A DNA stretch of 64,000 nucleotides, from contig BLAL01000178.1 in NCBI GenBank assembly GCA_015698045.1, positions 124,001 through 188,000 on the forward strand, in the 5' to 3' direction. The notes under the pieces were generated by a model, which worked only from the letters and a program-made list of their open reading frames with translations, did not search any database and was not told the DNA's origin. Shown here piece by piece: positions 35,447 to 50,136 of this stretch. Each line of letters opens with the position of its first letter. Within the stretch, counting starts at the first letter, position 1. This DNA is from Rhizophagus clarus. Lineage: Eukaryota > Glomeromycota > Glomeromycetes > Glomerales > Glomeraceae. The translations under genes were made by a program, and so were the position numbers.

Positions 35447-38350
35447 AAATGTAATTTTTTTTTCAATGAAACTTTAATTAAATTTCTTAAATGAAATTAG
35501 GGCAAATTTGATCACAAAACCATCAAAAAAGGAACCAATAAATTATCACATAAAATAATGCGAATATATGGGTTTTTTTTTTCATAGTAAATTGCAATTG
35601 TAAAATGCATCAATAGACCTATATTCGGTTTCTAGAAACATGTGATTGGCTTATGTTAAAAAAGAACATTTTGAATGGAAGTGATTCTTTAAAGAGGGCT
35701 TAGAAAATACATTTTTTAACAATGGAACATTTTACAAATCTACGATTGTTTTCATTCACGCATCACGTTAAACATCACAAAAAAAAAGCATGCAAGATTA
35801 CAAAATCACACATAATTTATAGATAGGTTAATTAATAGGTCTAAGTTATCACTAGGTTAATTATAGGTTTAATAAAGATAAAAATAAGATATATATTATA
35901 TATATTATAAAAAATTTTTTTTTTTTTTTTCTCATGTATTTTTTTTTTTTTTTTTTAAAATTAATTAATTATTAACCGGTGAAACAAACAAAATCCCTTA
36001 AAAAAAAACAATGAACGCATAAATTATAAGTGATATGACTTCATATAACAGGTGAAATAACATGATTTTAATTTATAAAATAATTAAACATTGGTTAGAT
36101 TTTTAAAAAATAATAAAAATATTGGGTTAGTTTTAGGAAATTTATTTTTTATTTTTTTCCTAAATGAAAATTTTAACTAAATATAATAATAATAATAATA
36201 ATAATTTGGGTTTACAAAAAAGAATCCCCAAATTTGAAAATTTTTAAAGTTAAATTGTTACAAATTTCCCGGGAATTTATCTAAACCAAAATGAGATTAC
36301 ACCATCGGATTCTTATGGATTACGTTAAATATAAAATTGGATAGCGTTTTACTTTAATTAGATGGAAAAATTAGGATTAGTTTGATTAATGTTGATAGAC
36401 GTGGATGATCGGGTTTTTTGTAATCCAAAAAATATTTAAGTTTAGTGCGTTCAACGGCGCAGGATCAACGTAAGTTCTCGTTAGGAAAAATAACAAATCG
36501 TTCTATATCGCATAATAAATAAGTAAATGATATTAATAATATCATTTATGATCTATTTTTTTTTTTTCTCGGAGTTTTTGCTTATCAAATTTTGTTATCA
36601 TTCCGTTATCTTAAACAATACGTATTATTGTTTTTATTTAAGGATATGTATATAGTTATAAATTGATAAGCGAAAAAAAAAAAAAACTTGAAATATCCAC
36701 ATATATACAAATTAATCACATCATCATCAAAATAATTGTTTAAAGGGGGGAATCTTTTATTCTTAAAAAAGCTATTTATATTTCATTTAAAATATATATA
36801 TAAAAAAAAAATTTTATTTTTTTATTTTTTTTTTTTTTCTTTAAAACATCTCCGAAAGGGTAAAACCATAAGAAACGCGAGAAAAAAATATCATGAATCC
36901 AAGTGAATCCAAGTTTAATTTTCACACGCTTTTCAATCAATAAATGATGCCATATCACGTAGTATAAGAAAAATGTCTTTATTTCGAACTTTTTTGAAGA
37001 ATTTCTTGATTTCTTCTTCTTTTTTCGATTTCTTGATTTCTTATTTGATTTTTATTTGATCTATTTTGATTTCTTGATTTATAATATTTATGATTTTTTA
37101 ATAATCAATCTTATTTTCAGTTATACTTAATCCTTTTACAGATTTTTGTGTTATTCTATAATTCTTTGAATAAGTGGCAAAAAATATTCTCTGCAAGAAT
37201 TTTTAATTAAAACGTTTTCAATAAAAATGACAAAAATGTAAATGTTATAACAAGATTTTTAACACGTTTTTTTTTTTTGTTTAAAAAAAAAAAAATCTTC
37301 ATTCGATGCATGGAGAACGGGCGTATCAACCTTTTTTTCTAAGTTAATGTATTACCTAGAAATTACTGTAAATAATCAACAATTAATTCTGCAGGGTTAA
37401 ATGATTTAATATTAAGATAAAAAATATTGGATCGACTTTGTGAGGAAATCATATATTGTATGTATTGTTTTTTTTTTTTTTGTTTTTTAAAAAAAAAAAA
37501 TTATTTGGTTTTTTTTTCAAAATTTAACGTAAAAACTTGTTAAGTAAAAAAAAAAAAAAAAAAAAAAGGTCCATTTTTTTTTATCTACATAAATCTACAT
37601 AAGAATCGAAATGTCCCTCTTACGTAATGATGATTTCAACCCCTGTTTAAGTGGGAATTTTTTTTTTTTTTTTTTTTTTCGAAAAGGCCCATAAAGAGTA
37701 TGCATTAAAAGTAAATAAACAAATAATAACTTTATGTAGTGAGTAAATGTTCTGAATAAAGAAGAAACAGGAAAAATCAAGTGGTCATTGTACATTGTTG
37801 CTTTCCCATATAATAAAAAATCACGAGTTAAAATAAGAAAAAAAAATTTTTTCATTTTTTCGATATTTCGAAAAAAAAAAAAAAAATCATTTTTTTTTTT
37901 TTTTCTTTTTTAAATTTTTTTTAACGATAATAATAACATAATGTGAAAAAAAAAAAAAAATTTGTAATCATCGGAGATTGGTATGATAATCAAACAATCA
38001 AAAAAGATTCAATAACTCGGTCCATTTTTCTCTTTCAAACATTATCACAATAACTACAATAATCCAATAAGCGTACCACAATGAATATCTAGATCATATA
38101 AAAAAATTCGATTTGATCTCATGCAAATTTTTCTGATATAATAAAAAAAAAAAAAAGTGAGAATTTTTTTATTTGCGTAACAATTATAGAGATATTACAA
38201 CATTTTATGTCTTCTTTCTTTGTTTTTTTTTTCTTTTTAAATTTTTTGATTGGTAATTTTTTCGTCATTTGAAATTTTTTGAATATCAAATATTTTTTAT
38301 GCATGTCAGTCAGTAGTCACTTACGGAAATGTTTGATGTTTATTGTTTTG

Positions 38351-38381
<31 letters not shown>

Positions 38382-38695
38382 GAAACAAAGAAAATTACAA
38401 ACATTATTTCCGCTATTTATCTATCGATCAAATCAAAGCAAAGTAAAGCAAGATGTGCTTTGCTTGCATTTGGGAAATTGCGTAAAAAAAAACGTGCTTA
38501 TTTAGATTCAATAAACAATTAAAAATATTTTTCTTCAAAGGGAACCTTTTTTTTTTTATTGGTCAAAATCGATATTTTCTTTTGACTATTTATAGAATAA
38601 ATGATTAATGCTATAAAGGTTTCATGTGAAACCGAAATGTCGAGAGAAAAAAATTTTTGAACTTAAACATATGTGAATATACATTATATGTAATA

Positions 38696-38697
<2 letters not shown>

Positions 38698-38790
<93 letters not shown>
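38698..38790. repeat. Trinucleotide microsatellite (TTA)31
   Basis: A perfect TTA array of 93 bp. It creates a spurious poly-Tyr/Ile/Leu frame and is not coding. Confidence 0.95.
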
Positions 38791-38791
<1 letters not shown>

Positions 38792-39513
38792 GATGTTATG
38801 ATGTTATTGAAAATTTTTGTTTATTTATTTTATTTTAAACTTTTGTAATCAAAATAATTTTTTGGCAGTCAATCATTTTTATTTTGTGCACCGTGCGGCA
38901 AAGTTTAAGATGTAATGGGTTAAAAGGAACCTAAAAAATCATGGGAAAATATTTAAGGAATTTTTTTTTTTTTTTTTTTTTTTGTTCATTGTGATTTATT
39001 AAATACAAATAAATTCTATTTTAAAAAAAGAAATTTTTATACTTCGGTTTATTAAAATTTCGAAACCGTTTTTGCCGTTTTTTTTTTTTTTTTTTTCATA
39101 CAAACAGATTTACGTAAAACAATAATATTCTTTTATTTGTGTATCAAAAAAAAAAAAAAAAAAAAAAAAAAATACCAAATAGAAAATAAATTCGATTAAA
39201 AGAATTTAATCAAGAAAAATTCATAGAAAAAAACTTTAACTTTCTTTTACAACGAACAAAAAATAACCTTATTTCGTTATTTACCACGCCACCCAAAAAC
39301 AAATAAAATATTATAATAAAAACATAAATGATCCCGGTTTTGAAACGATTAGGATGTCACACTAAAATATTGATATTAAACATTCTTTTAACAAATAACT
39401 TTTCTCATAACTTGACCTGTGCACGGATCATACTGTCAAAATTGACGCTGATTTTTCGAATCAGGTTTTTAACATCATAAAATTCATTTTCATAAAAAAA
39501 TTCGTTGAAATTT

Positions 39514-39592
39514 TCGATAAACTCGATAAACTCGATAAACCCGTTAAACCCGTTAAACCCGTTAAATACCCGTTAAGTACCCGTTAAGTACC
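39514..39592 (+). repeat. Tandem array changing from CGATAAACT to CCGTTAAAC units
   Basis: Three units of TCGATAAAC(T) pass into three units of CCGTTAAAC and then longer CCGTTAAGTA units. The change is stepwise along the array, as if variant units expanded one after the other. Confidence 0.8.
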
Positions 39593-41070
39593 AAACAAAA
39601 CCCTACTTTTAAACTTTATCGGGATTTAAAAGATTATCAAAAAATTGGTACAGGTACAGATACATTTGGTACAGTAAATTACAGTTTACTACAGTTAACT
39701 ACAGTTTAACGTAATTAATTATTCCGGAAATAATAATTTTTTATTTATTTTATTCACATATATTTAAAATATTTTAATTACCGAAAACATTAATAAAAAA
39801 GTAGTCATTTTTTTACAAAGTTTACCCAATAAAATTTTTTGGCTTTTTTTTTAAATTTCATCCAGTAACCCAAAAAAGTGTTCATATTGCAAATATATCG
39901 GGTTTAGATATTGGCGTTTATTTATTATTTTGATTTTTGGTTATTTTAGTCTTGATTTTAATTGGTTATAGAAAATTTTGGGGCTTAAACAATACGGTTA
40001 ACGTTCGGGTTTAACGTCCGATTTCCATTTTAAAAAATTTACTGTTAAATCATTAGTTCTCGATATTTATTTACTTGTAAACTTTAAATTCAATTTTTTT
40101 TTAAGTTTGACCCAATCCTGATTAATGATTTTAATTAATAAATATTAATTTAATTTTAATTCGACCGGGAGGGGAATCGACCGGGGAAGGGGAGAAGGAC
40201 TCGTTACTCATTCGACTTCATTCGATTGGAGTATTCGACTTGTACAACTTAAACGATTTTTCAACTTATTCGACTTTTTTAACTTATTTTGACTTAATAA
40301 TTTATATTTTCTATTTTTCAGCTTAAATAAATTTTTTCAACTTAATCTAATTATAGTAATACACGTATTACATATTTACATGTAACTTTAACTTTAAATA
40401 ATAATGATGATGATGATAATAATTTTAAAGAAAACTTTTATAGGTACCCATTCCTTATATGTACCCATTCCAATGTTATATATATGGAATAAGAAAATAA
40501 TAATAATTAGATGGGAACTTTTGATATATATATTTATTTATTTATATGCTTACAAACTTAATATATTTTTTTAATGGAATTATTATGATTTTTTTTACAA
40601 ATACATCATAATTTAAATTAAATGTAACCTTTTAATATTTCATTTTACGTGATATGTTGCCATTTTAATATAAAATTCTCTTCTGTTAAATATAAACATT
40701 TGAAATTTTTTGCATGAAAAAAAAAAATAATAAATAAACGGTATCACTTTTATCACGTGTGAACGCAAGACACTAGTCCACGTGATGAAAGATTATCGTT
40801 TTTTTTAAAAAAAAAAAATATATATATATATTTTTTTTTTCAAACGACAACATTACTAAATTAACGTGGCTGTGAAAAAAATTTAACTTGATATGGTAAT
40901 TACGATAGTTGACTATGATCCCTTTAATAAAACTATTGTAAAACCAAACAATCAATTAAAAACTCTTAGAATGGTTGGTTAAAAAATTGACAAATAAAAC
41001 ATTTTTGAAAGAGCATAAACAATTCATTAGATATATATGATAAACAAAAAGTTTTTGACCCCGAGTCATC

Positions 41071-41101
<31 letters not shown>

Positions 41102-42456
41102 CGCAACAGATGACAACAAATGATAACAAAAGATTTTGCAAAATGTTTTTTATTTGTTTAAATCTTTTTTTTTTTTGTTTTGACAATTTATATAAAAAAG
41201 TTAACAGATAACGAGCCTATGACATTATTATTTCCCCCCCCCCCCCTTATTCAAGCCACAAAACCAGAAAGAAGGATTTTTTTTTCTCGTGTTACAACAA
41301 ACAAGCCAACTTTCTCGATGCCAATCACCCTATAAAATCCGAGACAATTATTTGTTTAAATTTAATTAATTCAATCTCGTGTTAATTTCTTCATTAATGT
41401 CATCAATAATAAATATTTATAATTAATGAAAACAAAAGGAATATGATTATTACAATGAATAACATGTAACAAGTATCGGAAAAAAGATGATAAAGAATGT
41501 GAAAAGTTCTTTGTAATATGGATTCATACCTCGTGAAATTTTTTAAAACTCAACTATATTTATTACATACAATATATTACATACAGCATTATTATACATT
41601 ATTCATTATGAATGACACATTTTTTTATCAGGTTTCTTTTCTTGATAAGGTTATATTAATTATTTAAAAAGTATAATTAGCTCATCTCGTGGTTGTTAAA
41701 ATTAAATGTTTTTTTTTTTTAATTAGATTGGTTCTCAGACCATTTTATCATTTTATTATGGCTTATGAAGTTTTTCTCAAGTTCTTTTTTACAAATGTTT
41801 TACCTTTTTAATCGAACTTAAATTCTTGTATTTGGCGTTTATTAAATAACGCCTACTCTTAAATTTAATAAAAAATTATTTAAACTGTTAAAAATTTTTT
41901 TCGTCGCCAATTAAAATAAACCGAGTTTATTAATTTAATTTTGGTAAGTTGGCTTTTTGTTTAATTTATGAAAAAAAAAAATGTGATAATGAAACACTAT
42001 TGTATTAAATTTATTTGTTTGTTGTTAACAAATTTCACGCTAAAATTCATGCTTTTTTTTTTTAAAAAAAAAAAAATTTTTAGGGTGTGAATTCTAAAGA
42101 GGGTTTATTTATTTATTTGGGGAGGATTTATTCGAGGGAGTTTTTTTTTTTTAAAAAAAAAAAAAGAAAAGAAAAAAGAGAGAATAAGTCGATAAAAATT
42201 CTTACCAAAAAAATTGTATTTTTACTCAATTTCTTACTTTAATTTCTAAATAATGTAGAAATGATTCGTCGATCACTTAAAATATTGCGACATACTATAC
42301 TTTAGTTTACTTAATCATAGTATTATCCGAATTTATCTTAGAGAAATTTTTAATTTTATAAAAAAAATCAACTTATTGAAAAAAAAAGAACAAGTCTTTC
42401 ATTTTTCATTTATTTTAATGATGTAATTATTTATATTAAAAATTATTTATTATTAT

Positions 42457-42489
<33 letters not shown>

Positions 42490-42779
42490 TTATTTTTTTT
42501 TTTAAAAAAAAAAATTCATTTATTTTTAGCCTTTTTTTCATTCATTATTCGATCAGGAAATTATTCGACAAAAATAGGAAAATCATGCAAGAAGAGGGCC
42601 CTTTTCATTGATGAGGGTATATAGGTAGATAGGGTTTTATATAGATAGGCGGATAAAATAGGGAATAGGGATATAAGGTATTAAATAGGTAAGTTATAAT
42701 AAGTTATAATAGGTTATTAAATAGGTTATTAAGTAGGTACATATTTGTATTATTAGTTATGAAATGTTTCATGATATTT

Positions 42780-42935
42780 AAAATATTTATTATTATTAAA
42801 TTTGATATTAAATTTGGTATTAAATTTGTTGTTAAGTTGGGTATTAAAATTTGGTATTAAATTTATTGTTAAATTTATTGTTAAATTTGTTGTTAAATTT
42901 AGTATTAAATTTATTGTTAAATTTGTTAACAAAAT
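42780..42935 (+). repeat. 12-bp tandem array TATTAAATTTGN / TGTTAAATTTNT
   Basis: About 12 units of 12 bp with variants in the first two and last two bases. The segment just upstream (42605-42740) is rich in ATAGG(T) units on the same strand. Confidence 0.75.
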
Positions 42936-43275
42936 TCTTTTATTAAATTAATTTAATATCAATATGTTAAAGTGCTTTGCTTTTAATATTATAATTTAAA
43001 TTCTTTTTTAATATACACTTGGTATAATCTGTTTTTATTGAATATAAAAAATTTGGTTTGCAAATTTCAATATTAAATTACTATAAAAACTATTTATTTC
43101 ATATTTTATTTAATAATTAAAATTATTTTTTAAAAATAATATTTGTGTTTTATTGTTTTTTAATAGTAAATATATGATTTTATTTTTACAAATTGCAATA
43201 CAGTAAAATATTTTATTCAATATTTTTTTTTATTTAAAGTATTTATAAATTATTTTTTTTTTTTACTTAACAGCT

Positions 43276-43560
43276 AAATTATTTTTTATTTAAATTATTT
43301 TTTACCTAAATTATTTTTTATCTAAGTTATTTTTTATTTGAATTATTTTTTATCTAAGTTATTTTTTACTTAAATTATTTTTTATTTAAATTATTTTTTA
43401 CCTAAATTATTTTTTATCTAAGTTATTTTTTATTTGAATTATTTTTTATCTAAGTTATTTTTTACTTAAATTATTTTTTATTTAAATTATTTTTATCTAA
43501 GTTATATTATTTTTTACCTAAATTATTTTTTATTTAAATTATTTTTTATTTTAAATTATT
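43276..43560 (+). repeat. 16-bp tandem repeat with a 96-bp higher-order period
   Basis: The basic unit is TTATTTTTTA plus a variable six bases. The six-base tails run TTTAAA, CCTAAA, TCTAAG, TTTGAA, TCTAAG, CTTAAA, and this series of six then repeats in the same order. So the array has a higher-order unit of about 96 bp, present twice and then decaying. Confidence 0.8.
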
Positions 43561-45486
43561 TTTTTTAATAATATATATATAACTAATTAAAAAAATTTTA
43601 AATTTTAATAAATTTTTTAAATAAATTTATAAATCCTATCTGCTATATTATAAGATTAGGATATTATAAAACTATAAAAATTATTATAATAAACAATTTA
43701 AAATTATTAATTTTAAATATTTAATTGAACTAGATAATTTTATTTAAAAAAAAAAAAAATTAAATTTATATAATTTTAAAATTTAAATTTAAACATACAA
43801 ATTATTTAAATTTTAAAGTTTTTTAATATTAGATTATATCAATTAAAAAATATATTTAAAATAATATTTGGAGTTAAAAAATAAGAAAAAAAAAAAAAAA
43901 CTTTAAATTAATTAAAATATAAATATTATGCTAATTCTTAAATAATGCTATAATTTTTTTTTAATTTTATTCAATTAAATTTACTAATTAAATATTATTT
44001 AATATTATTTTTATTAGCAATATATATAATTTTTTTATATAAAATTTTAAAAAGTTTAAAGGTATTTATTTTTAAAGAATACTTAATTATAGTATTTAAA
44101 AGTCATTTTAAAGTAAAGAAAAAAAAAATTATATTAAATATATAATTAAATTAATCTGATTTTATTTTTTTTAATTTTATTCTTCTTTAAAATTGATTAT
44201 TTTTTTTTTTTAATTTTATATATTTAAATTAGAAAATAAAGATTGTTGTGAGTCTGAAGTGAAAAAAAAATTTCTATAAAATTGTAATACTTATTTTCTT
44301 TTTATTAGTATTATAAATTTACTTTTATCTTTATTTATCTTATTATTTATAAATGTAGCATAAAATTTTAATGACACAATATATACAGATAATTGGTTTT
44401 CACATATTATCATGTAATCTCCATATATTATTAATGTTTGTAAACATATATAATTCTTTGTTTTACTTTGAACAATAATATAAATTTATAAATTTAATTT
44501 TTATATTTTAATTAATTAAATTGATAAATTATAAATTCAAAATTCTTTTTATATTTATATTTTTTAAATTATAATAAATTATATATATTATTTATTAATT
44601 ATTACTATATATATTAAAAATTACAAATATTTAATAATATTACTAAAAAATAGAACTGAATTATTAAAAGTTTAAAATAAAATATTTATATTATTATATT
44701 ATATTTAGAAAAGTAATATATATTATGTTATATTTATTATTTAAAGTGAAGCAAAGGATTATATATATTTATAAATCTTTATGACATATAAGATTACATA
44801 TATATTATGTCATTGAAATTTTATACTATATTTATATAAATAGATAAAAATAAAATTTATGATATATTCACTTTAAACTTGTAATGATTTCTATTTTTTG
44901 ATTTATTATAAATTTTTTTTTTTAATTATAAATATAATATAAAATTTTGATTATTCTTCTTCTTTTTTCTAATAATTACATTATATATATTACTTTTCTT
45001 AATATATTATAAATTTATTTTTATTATTATTTATTAATATAATATAAAATTTAAATAATATAATATATACAGATAAATGGATATTACTATATGATTTTAA
45101 TATATAAAATAAATGCTAAAAAAAAGGATTAAATTGAAAATTTTTTTTAAAAAAAATTCTTAAATAAAATAGATTTAAATTTAATTATCTGATTCAAAAT
45201 ATTTATTATTTAAAAAAAATTTTTTTTAATTATTTAATTTCTTATTTCAGTTAGAGTATCCAGAATGAAACAATTACACTTTTTTCATATCTTTTACTAT
45301 TTTTTCGCACTTTTGGTATAACCACATTTTTTGGCAAAAATTTCATATTTTTCATATTATTTGCAGCAAATTAAATTCTATTAATTAATTATCTTTTACA
45401 TAATTCATTTTTTTGTTTATTATTTTGCTCAAAATTAAGTTAGTGAATTTGATATAAAATTATATTGTTAATTCCAGTCAGAATTA

Positions 45487-45566
45487 CATTAAATTTGGCT
45501 AGAATTAAAAATCATTCCAAATTACACATTAAATTTGGCTAGAATTAAAAATCATTCCAAATTACA
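45487..45566 (+). repeat. Perfect 40-bp tandem duplication
   Basis: Two identical adjacent 40-bp copies begin CATTAAATTTGGCTAG and end CATTCCAAATTACA. The lack of any difference suggests a recent duplication. Confidence 0.85.
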
Positions 45567-47527
45567 CTTTTGTCTAAATTACATTACACTTTTTGGGTCA
45601 TTATACCATGAAATTCTAGACACCTTAATTTCAATACTTATTTTATATTATACAAAACTTTTAATATAAAAATATTTATAATAAAATAAAATATTTAATA
45701 TTAAAAGTTTTTTTTTAAAATTTTATTATATTTGTAATTTTAAATCTTTGTGATGAATCAGTTAATTATATATGATTGATAGGGTTAATATATCAATTGG
45801 TCAAAAGCAGTCTTTTTAAAAAAACTTTAAAAAATTAATTAAAAAAAATCAGTTTATAATAACTAATAAAAAAATAAAAAAAAAAATTTTTGTTTTATAA
45901 AAAACTAATAAAATATTTTAATAAAATTATTATAATATAAATTTAAAAAAATTTTTTTAATATTAAATTTTTTATTTTACTATAAGTATTTTATCATTTA
46001 TATTCATAATTTTTGATAAAATTAAAATTATTATATAAACTTAAAATTTTTTTTTTTTTTTTGATATTTTTATATATAAAATTATTAATTAAATAATTAA
46101 AATTTTAAAAATAAAAATTTAAATAATCAGATTAAAAAAAGTAAATTATAATATAAAGATTAAATTTATAATTTTATATTACTTTAATAAATATAATTAT
46201 TTTAATAATTTATTATATATTTATATTTAATTAAAAGTATTATATACAGTATTATAAGCTATAGTATTCTAGGTATCTTGCAAATTTCTAAAGGTTGACC
46301 TTATACCATTATATCAATAACTCAAATTTTTATTATAAATAGAATATGTTTAAAAGATTGTATAATAACCAGAAAATTATTTTTACATAATATCTGAGCA
46401 AAATTAGATTTATTAAATAATAAAATCAATAGAAAATAAAACTTTTTATTAGATAAAAGAGAAGGGTACTCTGTATAAAAAAGTACTATAGCCCATAATA
46501 TACAGTATTTTTTATATTATTAATTTATTTTGCTTTATTTATTAATAATTATTAATTTTATTAATAATAAATAAAATTAATAAATAATAAATATTTATTA
46601 ATTATTAATAATTATTTAATATTTATATTAATTTATTTATTTAAAATAATTTATATATATAATATTTTAATAAATTCATATTATAAATTTTATTATTAAT
46701 ACAAATATAAATATAAATATTAAATATAATAAAATCTTAAAAAAAAAAAAAAAATTTTAATACTGAATCACTTATTTTACTATGTATATTTCTATATTAT
46801 AAAATTTATTATATATTTTAAATTTTAAATAAGTAAAATATTAGTTTTTAAATGCATATGATATACAGTATATAATTAATATTTTATTATTTGTATATTA
46901 AATTACTTATTAAATTTTTTAGTTAATATTTATTAGTATTTATTTATTAAAGTAGTAAATATTTAATTTTTTTATTTAACAATAATTACAATAATTTATT
47001 TTTAAATAAATTTTTTTTTTCAATTATATTTTTTAAATAATTTATATGTATTTTTAATTTTAATAAAATATAATTAATTAGTATTTTTTTTTTTACTAAT
47101 TATATAATTTTTAAAATTTATATAAATAAATTTAGCATGATTTTTTATATTTAAATATTAATTTTTTTTTAATTATAGAAAATAAATTTATACTTATTAT
47201 CTAATTGTTATATTATAGTTTTTATATTTTTAACTATAAAATATTAGTTTTAAATATAAAAATTTTTACTAATAAATAATTTTTGTATTAATATATATAT
47301 ATATTGTAAATTAATATACTATTCTGAACAAGTTAAATAATATATTTGACAAAAATTAATAATATAACAATCATAATATAAAATTTTCATTTTATATGAA
47401 AATATAATAATTAAGTGTTGCTTTATTAGTTTTGTGGTTAAGAAAGTTTTATTCTTAATGTTTATTAAGAATTATTATGGATAAAGATTTTATGAAATAA
47501 TAATTGATTTAATTTTTAATATTATCA

Positions 47528-47820
47528 TTAAAAAAAATTTTTTTTTTTTTTTAAAAAAAAAAGAAATCTAGTGGTCAAGTACTATCATCAAGTTTTTTTT
47601 TTTAAAAAAAGAAATCTAGTGGTCAAGTACTATCATTAAAGTTTTTTTTTAAAAAAAGAAAATCTAGTGGTCATAGTATTATCATTAAAAACTAGTGGTC
47701 AATGGACAAGTATTATTTATTTTTTTTTTTAAAAAAAAAGAAAACTAGTGGTTAAGTATTATCATTAACAAATTAAAAAAAAAACATTAGTGGTTAAGTA
47801 TTATCATTAAAATTAGTGGA
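47528..47820 (+). repeat. Tandem array of T(n)A(n) hairpin plus CTAGTGGTCAAGTAYTATCA
   Basis: Five to six units occur. Each full unit has a T9-13/A7-10 palindrome, GAAA, then CTAGTGGTCAAGTA and TATCATTAA. The conserved CTAGTGGT-type core lies near 47569, 47615, 47664, 47691, 47745 and 47788. Spacing is 27-55 bp because some units lack the palindrome. Confidence 0.75.
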
Positions 47821-50100
47821 CAAGTTTAATGTTTATATAAATTTATATAAATTTATTCGAGATTTTATCAAAAAAAGATGTATATAGATAGATACATAAT
47901 TATGTAAAATATAAATAATAAAAATTTATCGTGTTTATTTTGTTTACCGTGTATAGAAATTAATAAATAAATTTCAGGGGCATAACTACTATTGTATTCT
48001 ATCTTGAAACTCATAATACCCATAATACCACATTACTACCATATTCTAAGCAAATCGTTGAATTACTATAACCGTACTATACCAAAATCCATATATAACA
48101 ATGCTATAATACCTGGGTGTTGTATATTCTAAACATAGAGGCTACAATCTATATGGTATTGTGATTGGTCGTTTGTGATTGAAGCGGATTGTGATTGGAG
48201 AATGTGATCGGGTTATGTGATCGGAACTCGTTATTCGCCATTGTTTACATTCTTACTGTACATACATATCACGTTATCACATATCACATATAACAACCCC
48301 TTTTAATGTGTTAAATTAAAAATAACCCGTGCATTGAAATAGAAAAGATAGGCTAATCCGCGGGTTGATTGAATAATCTCTAAAACAGGTATGTTTTCTT
48401 TCAGTTTATATAGGATGTTATTATTACAATCAAAATTGGGAAAAAAATATTAATTTGTAATCTAAAAAATTATGATTGATAGAAAAAAAATTAAAAAGAT
48501 AAAAATAGATTATATGTATTAAATGCATAAAAAAGAGAAGATTGTTTTTTATTTTAAAAAAAAAAAAAAATAAAAATAAAAAAAAAAATAAAACAAATGT
48601 ACAGTAACGCCGAATGACGTAAAATCTTGATAAGATGGTAAAGATGTACCAGGCAATTATTATCTAATAATTACCCTGCGTTAGTCTCATTCAAAATATT
48701 ATGATTTTAAAATAACGCGTCTAATCAATTATATTCTGTTTAACTATAAAGGCGTCAGTTGACCAAAAGTAGTAAAATAGTAGTATTAGGAAAAATTACT
48801 GTAAACAATTACTGTTAAGAAGGAAATACTAAGTAGTAAAGACTGAATAGTAAACACTCACAAATGCTACAAACGTTGCTGTAACTGAACACTGCAAATA
48901 TGCTGAATATGCAAAAACTTGAATACGGCAGAATACTAAATACTGCACAAGAGATTATTCATCATATGTTTTGCCGTATGTTTTGCCGAATTTTCTTTAT
49001 CGTCTGTATGTTTTTCCGAATCGTTTGTTTTGCCGAATTTTTTACCGTCCGTGCGTCATTGCTGTATATATTTCTTTGTCATAAGTCTTTGTAGCATTTC
49101 TTTGTCATATGTCTTTGCCATATGACTTTGCCTCCGTATGTATATATGTATATATATATGTATGTATGGTATGTATGTATATCAGATATATAAAAAACCT
49201 TAATATGAATTATATTAAAAAAAAAGTGATGACTTTATTATGATTTTCCGTTTAAATTTTTTTTTTTTTTTTAAAACAATAATAAAACGCGTTTAACAGT
49301 TGTTTCGAGACCATTTTTGGTAAAGGGAGGAGTTACACGGGTTACGTTCCAGAATTGCCGAGTTTAAGGCTAGCCAAATATCATAACTTTAAATAATATA
49401 TATATTACAACAAGATCTACTTCAAACATTTATTACAATACAAAAAAGTTTACACGCCATTAACAAAATGCATAATGTAATATCAAAATAAATTCAAAAT
49501 ATATTAAAATAAAATATGATTGGCCAAGATAAAGATGGTAATATAAGAATAAAAAAAGTTTTTAAATGGACAAATAATTTTACCGCAAAAAAAAAAAAAA
49601 AGAATTCTTAATACAGTGAAATGGCGGGTTTATTTTGAGAACGTAATATCACTGATTATAACGAGGATTACTTAATCATTCCTTAGATATGAATAGGATT
49701 CGTTCGATCATTTTTAATTACGCCGATTATTTCAAGGGATCTCTTTATTTTTTGTGCAAATTAAAGTTTAAAATTGTAACGGTCCTATTAAAATGAGGAG
49801 GGAGATACATTGAGTTTTGAATTATTTTTGAATTATTGTTAAAAATTATTATCAAATTGTGCAAATTATGAATGTGTGAGAAGAAATTGTAAAAAAATTT
49901 ACAAGTTTAAAAGTCCAACAAATGTTTGAGAATAAATAAATATGTATAATATAATTTTCTTTCTTATAAGTATGTGTATATCTTGTTTGAAATAAAATAT
50001 GAAACTGGGAAAATATAACCACCGCAATTTTAAGTTTTATAAAAAAAAAAAGAATTTTTTTTTTTTAAAAAAAGAAAAAAAAAAACAATTTAAAAATAAA

Positions 50101-50136
<36 letters not shown>

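Noticed and set aside
38657..38848. 63-codon poly-Tyr frame
   Set aside because: It is the translation of the (TTA)31 microsatellite.
48966..49060. TTTGCCG repeats as a protein-binding cluster
   Set aside because: Spacing is irregular and the region is a mix of degenerate short repeats. There is no gene start nearby to regulate.
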